Source of the DNA: Spirochaetia bacterium
GTDB lineage: Bacteria; Spirochaetota; Spirochaetia; Treponematales; Breznakiellaceae
DNA length: 30,638 nt
Direction: 5' to 3'
Assembly: GCA_026002045.1 (NCBI GenBank)
Contig: BOAV01000024.1
Span: 1 to 30,638 of the forward strand
The notes beneath the pieces are model-generated. The model did no database searches, had not been told where the DNA came from, and saw nothing but the letters and a program-made list of their open reading frames with translations. Positions 29,054 through 30,638 of this stretch are shown one piece after another. How positions within the stretch are numbered: the stretch's first letter is position 1; each line of letters starts with the position of its first letter. Made by a program: the position numbers and the translations under genes.

Positions 29054-30223
29054 TCATTCCGCCGCCAACCGGTATATCCCCTCAATGTCCTTTTCACCAA
29101 GCTTTCGGTAATTGCCAATTGGGCCGAACTTAACCGCCCGTTTTGCCATCTCGGGAATCCGGCCGGTGTCGAGTTTTGCATCGGCGAAGGAGACCGGGAG
29201 GCCGATGGAGTGGAAGAAATTCTTCAGCCGGAAGACACCTTCCAGGGCGGCCTGCTCGTAATCGTAGAAAGCGCCGTCCACGCCCCAGACCTTGGCGGCG
29301 AACCGGGCCAGCCGGGGAGTGTTCTCCTTGATGTTATAGGTGATCCAGGCGGGGAACACGATGGAGAGGCTTGCGCCGTGGGCGAGATCAAAGAGGGCGG
29401 AAAGTTCATGCCCTATGGCGTGGCTGGCCCAGTCGGCGATGCGGCCGGTGCTGAGGAGGTTGTTGTGGGCGAGGGAACCGGCCCACATGATCTCCGCGCG
29501 GGCGTTGTAGTCCTTTTCGCCGCCGGAGAATATCCGCCGGGCGCTGCGGATGATGGCCCGCATGGCCCCTTCGCAGAGCTCATCGGTCAACTCCACGTGG
29601 GGCTCCTTAGTGAAGTACCGCTCCATGATGTGGGCCAGCATGTCCGCCACACCGCAGGCGGTCTGGTAGTTGGGCAGGCTGTAGGTCAATTCGGGGTTGA
29701 GGATCGAAAAGACCGGCCGGATGCACTCCTCATTTACCGATTGCTTCAAGGACCCCTGCTCGTTGGTGATGACAGAACTGACGCTGGACTCGCTTCCTGC
29801 CGCAGGGATGGTGAGCACCGTGGCAACCGGAAGGGCCTGGGTCGCGGTCTTCTTGCGATCGTAAAAATCCCACACATCCCCATCGTAAAGCGCTCCGATG
29901 GCAATGGCCTTTGCAGAATCGATCACCGATCCGCCCCCCACGGCGAGGATGAACTCAAGCTTTTCTTTTTTGCAGAGCGCCACCCCTTCATGGACCTTGG
30001 AAAGCCGGGGGTTCGGCTTTACCCCGTCCAGTTCCACCCACTCGACACCGGCCTTTTTCAGGCTGGCCTTGATCTTGTCCAGCAGCCCGGAGCGTACCGC
30101 GCTTCCCCCGGAATGGTGGAGCAGGATTCTCTTGGCATATTGGGCGGTTTCACTGCCAACCTGATCCTCGGTCCCTTTCCCGAATATAATTTTAGTCCGG
30201 TTGTAATATTCAAAGTTTTGCAT
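29054..30223 (-). CDS. Iron-dependent alcohol dehydrogenase, butanol dehydrogenase (BdhA/YqhD) type
   Basis: The 389-residue protein begins MQNFEYYNRTKIIFGKGTED, the usual start of NAD(P)H-dependent butanol dehydrogenases, and has the cofactor loop GGGSVIDSAKAIAIG (96-110). Metal ligands are D194 and H198 (ADMLAH), H268 (ASHAIGH) and H282 (AHGAS). It reduces aldehydes to alcohols in fermentation. ATG at 30223-30221 has GGGG upstream on the minus strand. It is host DNA, GC-rich, with its own terminator. NADH versus NADPH preference cannot be decided by reading. Confidence 0.9.
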   Translation of the reverse strand: MQNFEYYNRTKIIFGKGTEDQVGSETAQYAKRILLHHSGGSAVRSGLLDKIKASLKKAGVEWVELDGVKPNPRLSKVHEGVALCKKEKLEFILAVGGGSVIDSAKAIAIGALYDGDVWDFYDRKKTATQALPVATVLTIPAAGSESSVSSVITNEQGSLKQSVNEECIRPVFSILNPELTYSLPNYQTACGVADMLAHIMERYFTKEPHVELTDELCEGAMRAIIRSARRIFSGGEKDYNARAEIMWAGSLAHNNLLSTGRIADWASHAIGHELSALFDLAHGASLSIVFPAWITYNIKENTPRLARFAAKVWGVDGAFYDYEQAALEGVFRLKNFFHSIGLPVSFADAKLDTGRIPEMAKRAVKFGPIGNYRKLGEKDIEGIYRLAAE

Positions 30224-30300
30224 AATTTACCCCATTTCTATAAAAGATGAGGCAAATATAACATGAAATCGGATTTTGATAAATAGGATGAAAGAGAAGA

Positions 30301-30432
30301 TAAACCACAAGGAACCGAAGGTTCCAGGGCACAGAGGTTTTACACAGAGAACACAGAGGAAGAAAAGATTTAAGGTCCTTTTTTCTTCCCTCTGTGAACT
30401 CTGTGCCCCCTCTGTGTCCTCTGTGGTTAAAT
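30301..30432. repeat. CTCTGTG-rich imperfect inverted-repeat element
   Basis: The left part has AACCACA, GGGCACAGAGG, ACACAGAGAACACAGAGG and AAGAAAAG. The right part has CTTTTTTCTTCC, CTCTGTGAACTCTGTG, CCCCTCTGTGTCCTCTGTGG and TTAA, its imperfect reverse complement. CTCTGTG occurs about eight times counting both strands. Such elements are scattered as small repeats in many genomes. It could form a long hairpin and directly precedes the broken glutamine synthetase frame. Confidence 0.75.
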
Positions 30433-30438
30433 TCCTAA

Positions 30439-30638
30439 TTTTTCTACAGCTTGAACAAGCAGGCGATCCGGGTGCTGCGGAGCATTGGGAATACCACCAG
30501 CAAGCGGGTGTACACCACCGTTGGCCCGGAGCAGGAATACTTCCTGGTTGACAAGAAATTTTACGACCAGCGCCCGGACCTCATCCTGACGGGCCGGACG
30601 GTTTTCGGCGTGCTCCCCGCCAAGGGCCAGGAGATGGA
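30439..30638 (+). pseudogene. glnN: Type III glutamine synthetase, 5'-truncated (runs off the window)
   Basis: The frame is open from 30439 (after TAA 30436-30438) to the window end. It reads LNKQAIRVLRSIGNTTSKRV, then TTVGPEQEYFLVDKKFYDQR and GRTVFGVLP, diagnostic for type III glutamine synthetase at the start of the catalytic domain; E-Q-E in GPEQEY is a metal/substrate site. The enzyme normally has ~160 residues before this point; here the frame begins in repeat-element DNA with only TTG 30451 as a start. It is most likely a truncated gene. The rest lies outside the window, so I cannot judge the 3' part. Confidence 0.75.

Noticed and set aside
29210..30250. A 346-residue open frame on the plus strand
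   Set aside because: It is the antisense shadow of the alcohol dehydrogenase, whose catalytic residues and terminator are clear.
30301..30432. CRISPR array
   Set aside because: CTCTGTG copies are short, closely packed and face both ways as an inverted repeat; there are no equal spacers and no cas genes.

Overview
The window is mostly an integrated temperate phage (prophage), from base 1 to about 28842, followed by about 1.8 kb of host chromosome. Every prophage gene reads on the + strand. The left end of the prophage lies outside the window: I see no integrase, repressor, terminase or portal gene. The right end is marked by the 3' half of a tRNA-Pro(GGG) gene (28796-28842), the usual scar of integration into a tRNA gene. 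Host DNA then carries a tRNA-Leu(TAA), an iron-type alcohol dehydrogenase (minus strand), a CTCTGTG-rich inverted-repeat element and a 5'-truncated type III glutamine synthetase frame.

The host is a diderm bacterium of roughly balanced base composition. A spirochaete of the Treponema group is my best guess, from the lipoprotein signals, the type III glutamine synthetase, the CTCTGTG repeat and the overall feel of the prophage. This is inference from memory, not proof.

Layout. 1-1718: a probable lysis cassette (two-TM holin-like protein, single-TM protein, possible peptidoglycan-active protein, and two overlapping spanin-like frames). 1732-4451: tail-fibre or appendage genes. 4563-7324: a lambda-type head module (S49 protease with a probable nested scaffold, decoration protein, gpE-type capsid). 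7335-9381: small connector and tail-completion genes. 9382-19256: a Mu-type contractile tail (sheath, tube, DNA-circulation protein, LysM-hub, gp45-type spike, gp46, baseplate J, gp48/DUF2313). The phage is therefore a myovirus with a lambda-type capsid and a Mu-type tail. No tape-measure gene is found where one is expected; a tail-collar fibre gene occupies that slot.

19296-28652: an accessory and recombination region. A lipoprotein gene with its own strong promoter comes first, followed by small genes, an HNH endonuclease, a YqaJ-type exonuclease, RecT, an SF2 helicase, a VRR-NUC-like nuclease, a YopX protein, an XRE/zinc-ribbon fusion and an excisionase-like HTH protein. Exonuclease plus RecT make a two-component recombination system.

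The most interesting structures are: (1) an HNH gene that starts with a diverged copy of the first ~29 codons of the exonuclease gene downstream, suggesting a homing or co-conversion event; (2) two overlapping spanin-like frames starting 4 bases apart; (3) the missing tape measure; (4) a 21-codon remnant of a second nuclease allele beside YopX; (5) a ~60-residue module shared by two appendage proteins 13 kb apart.
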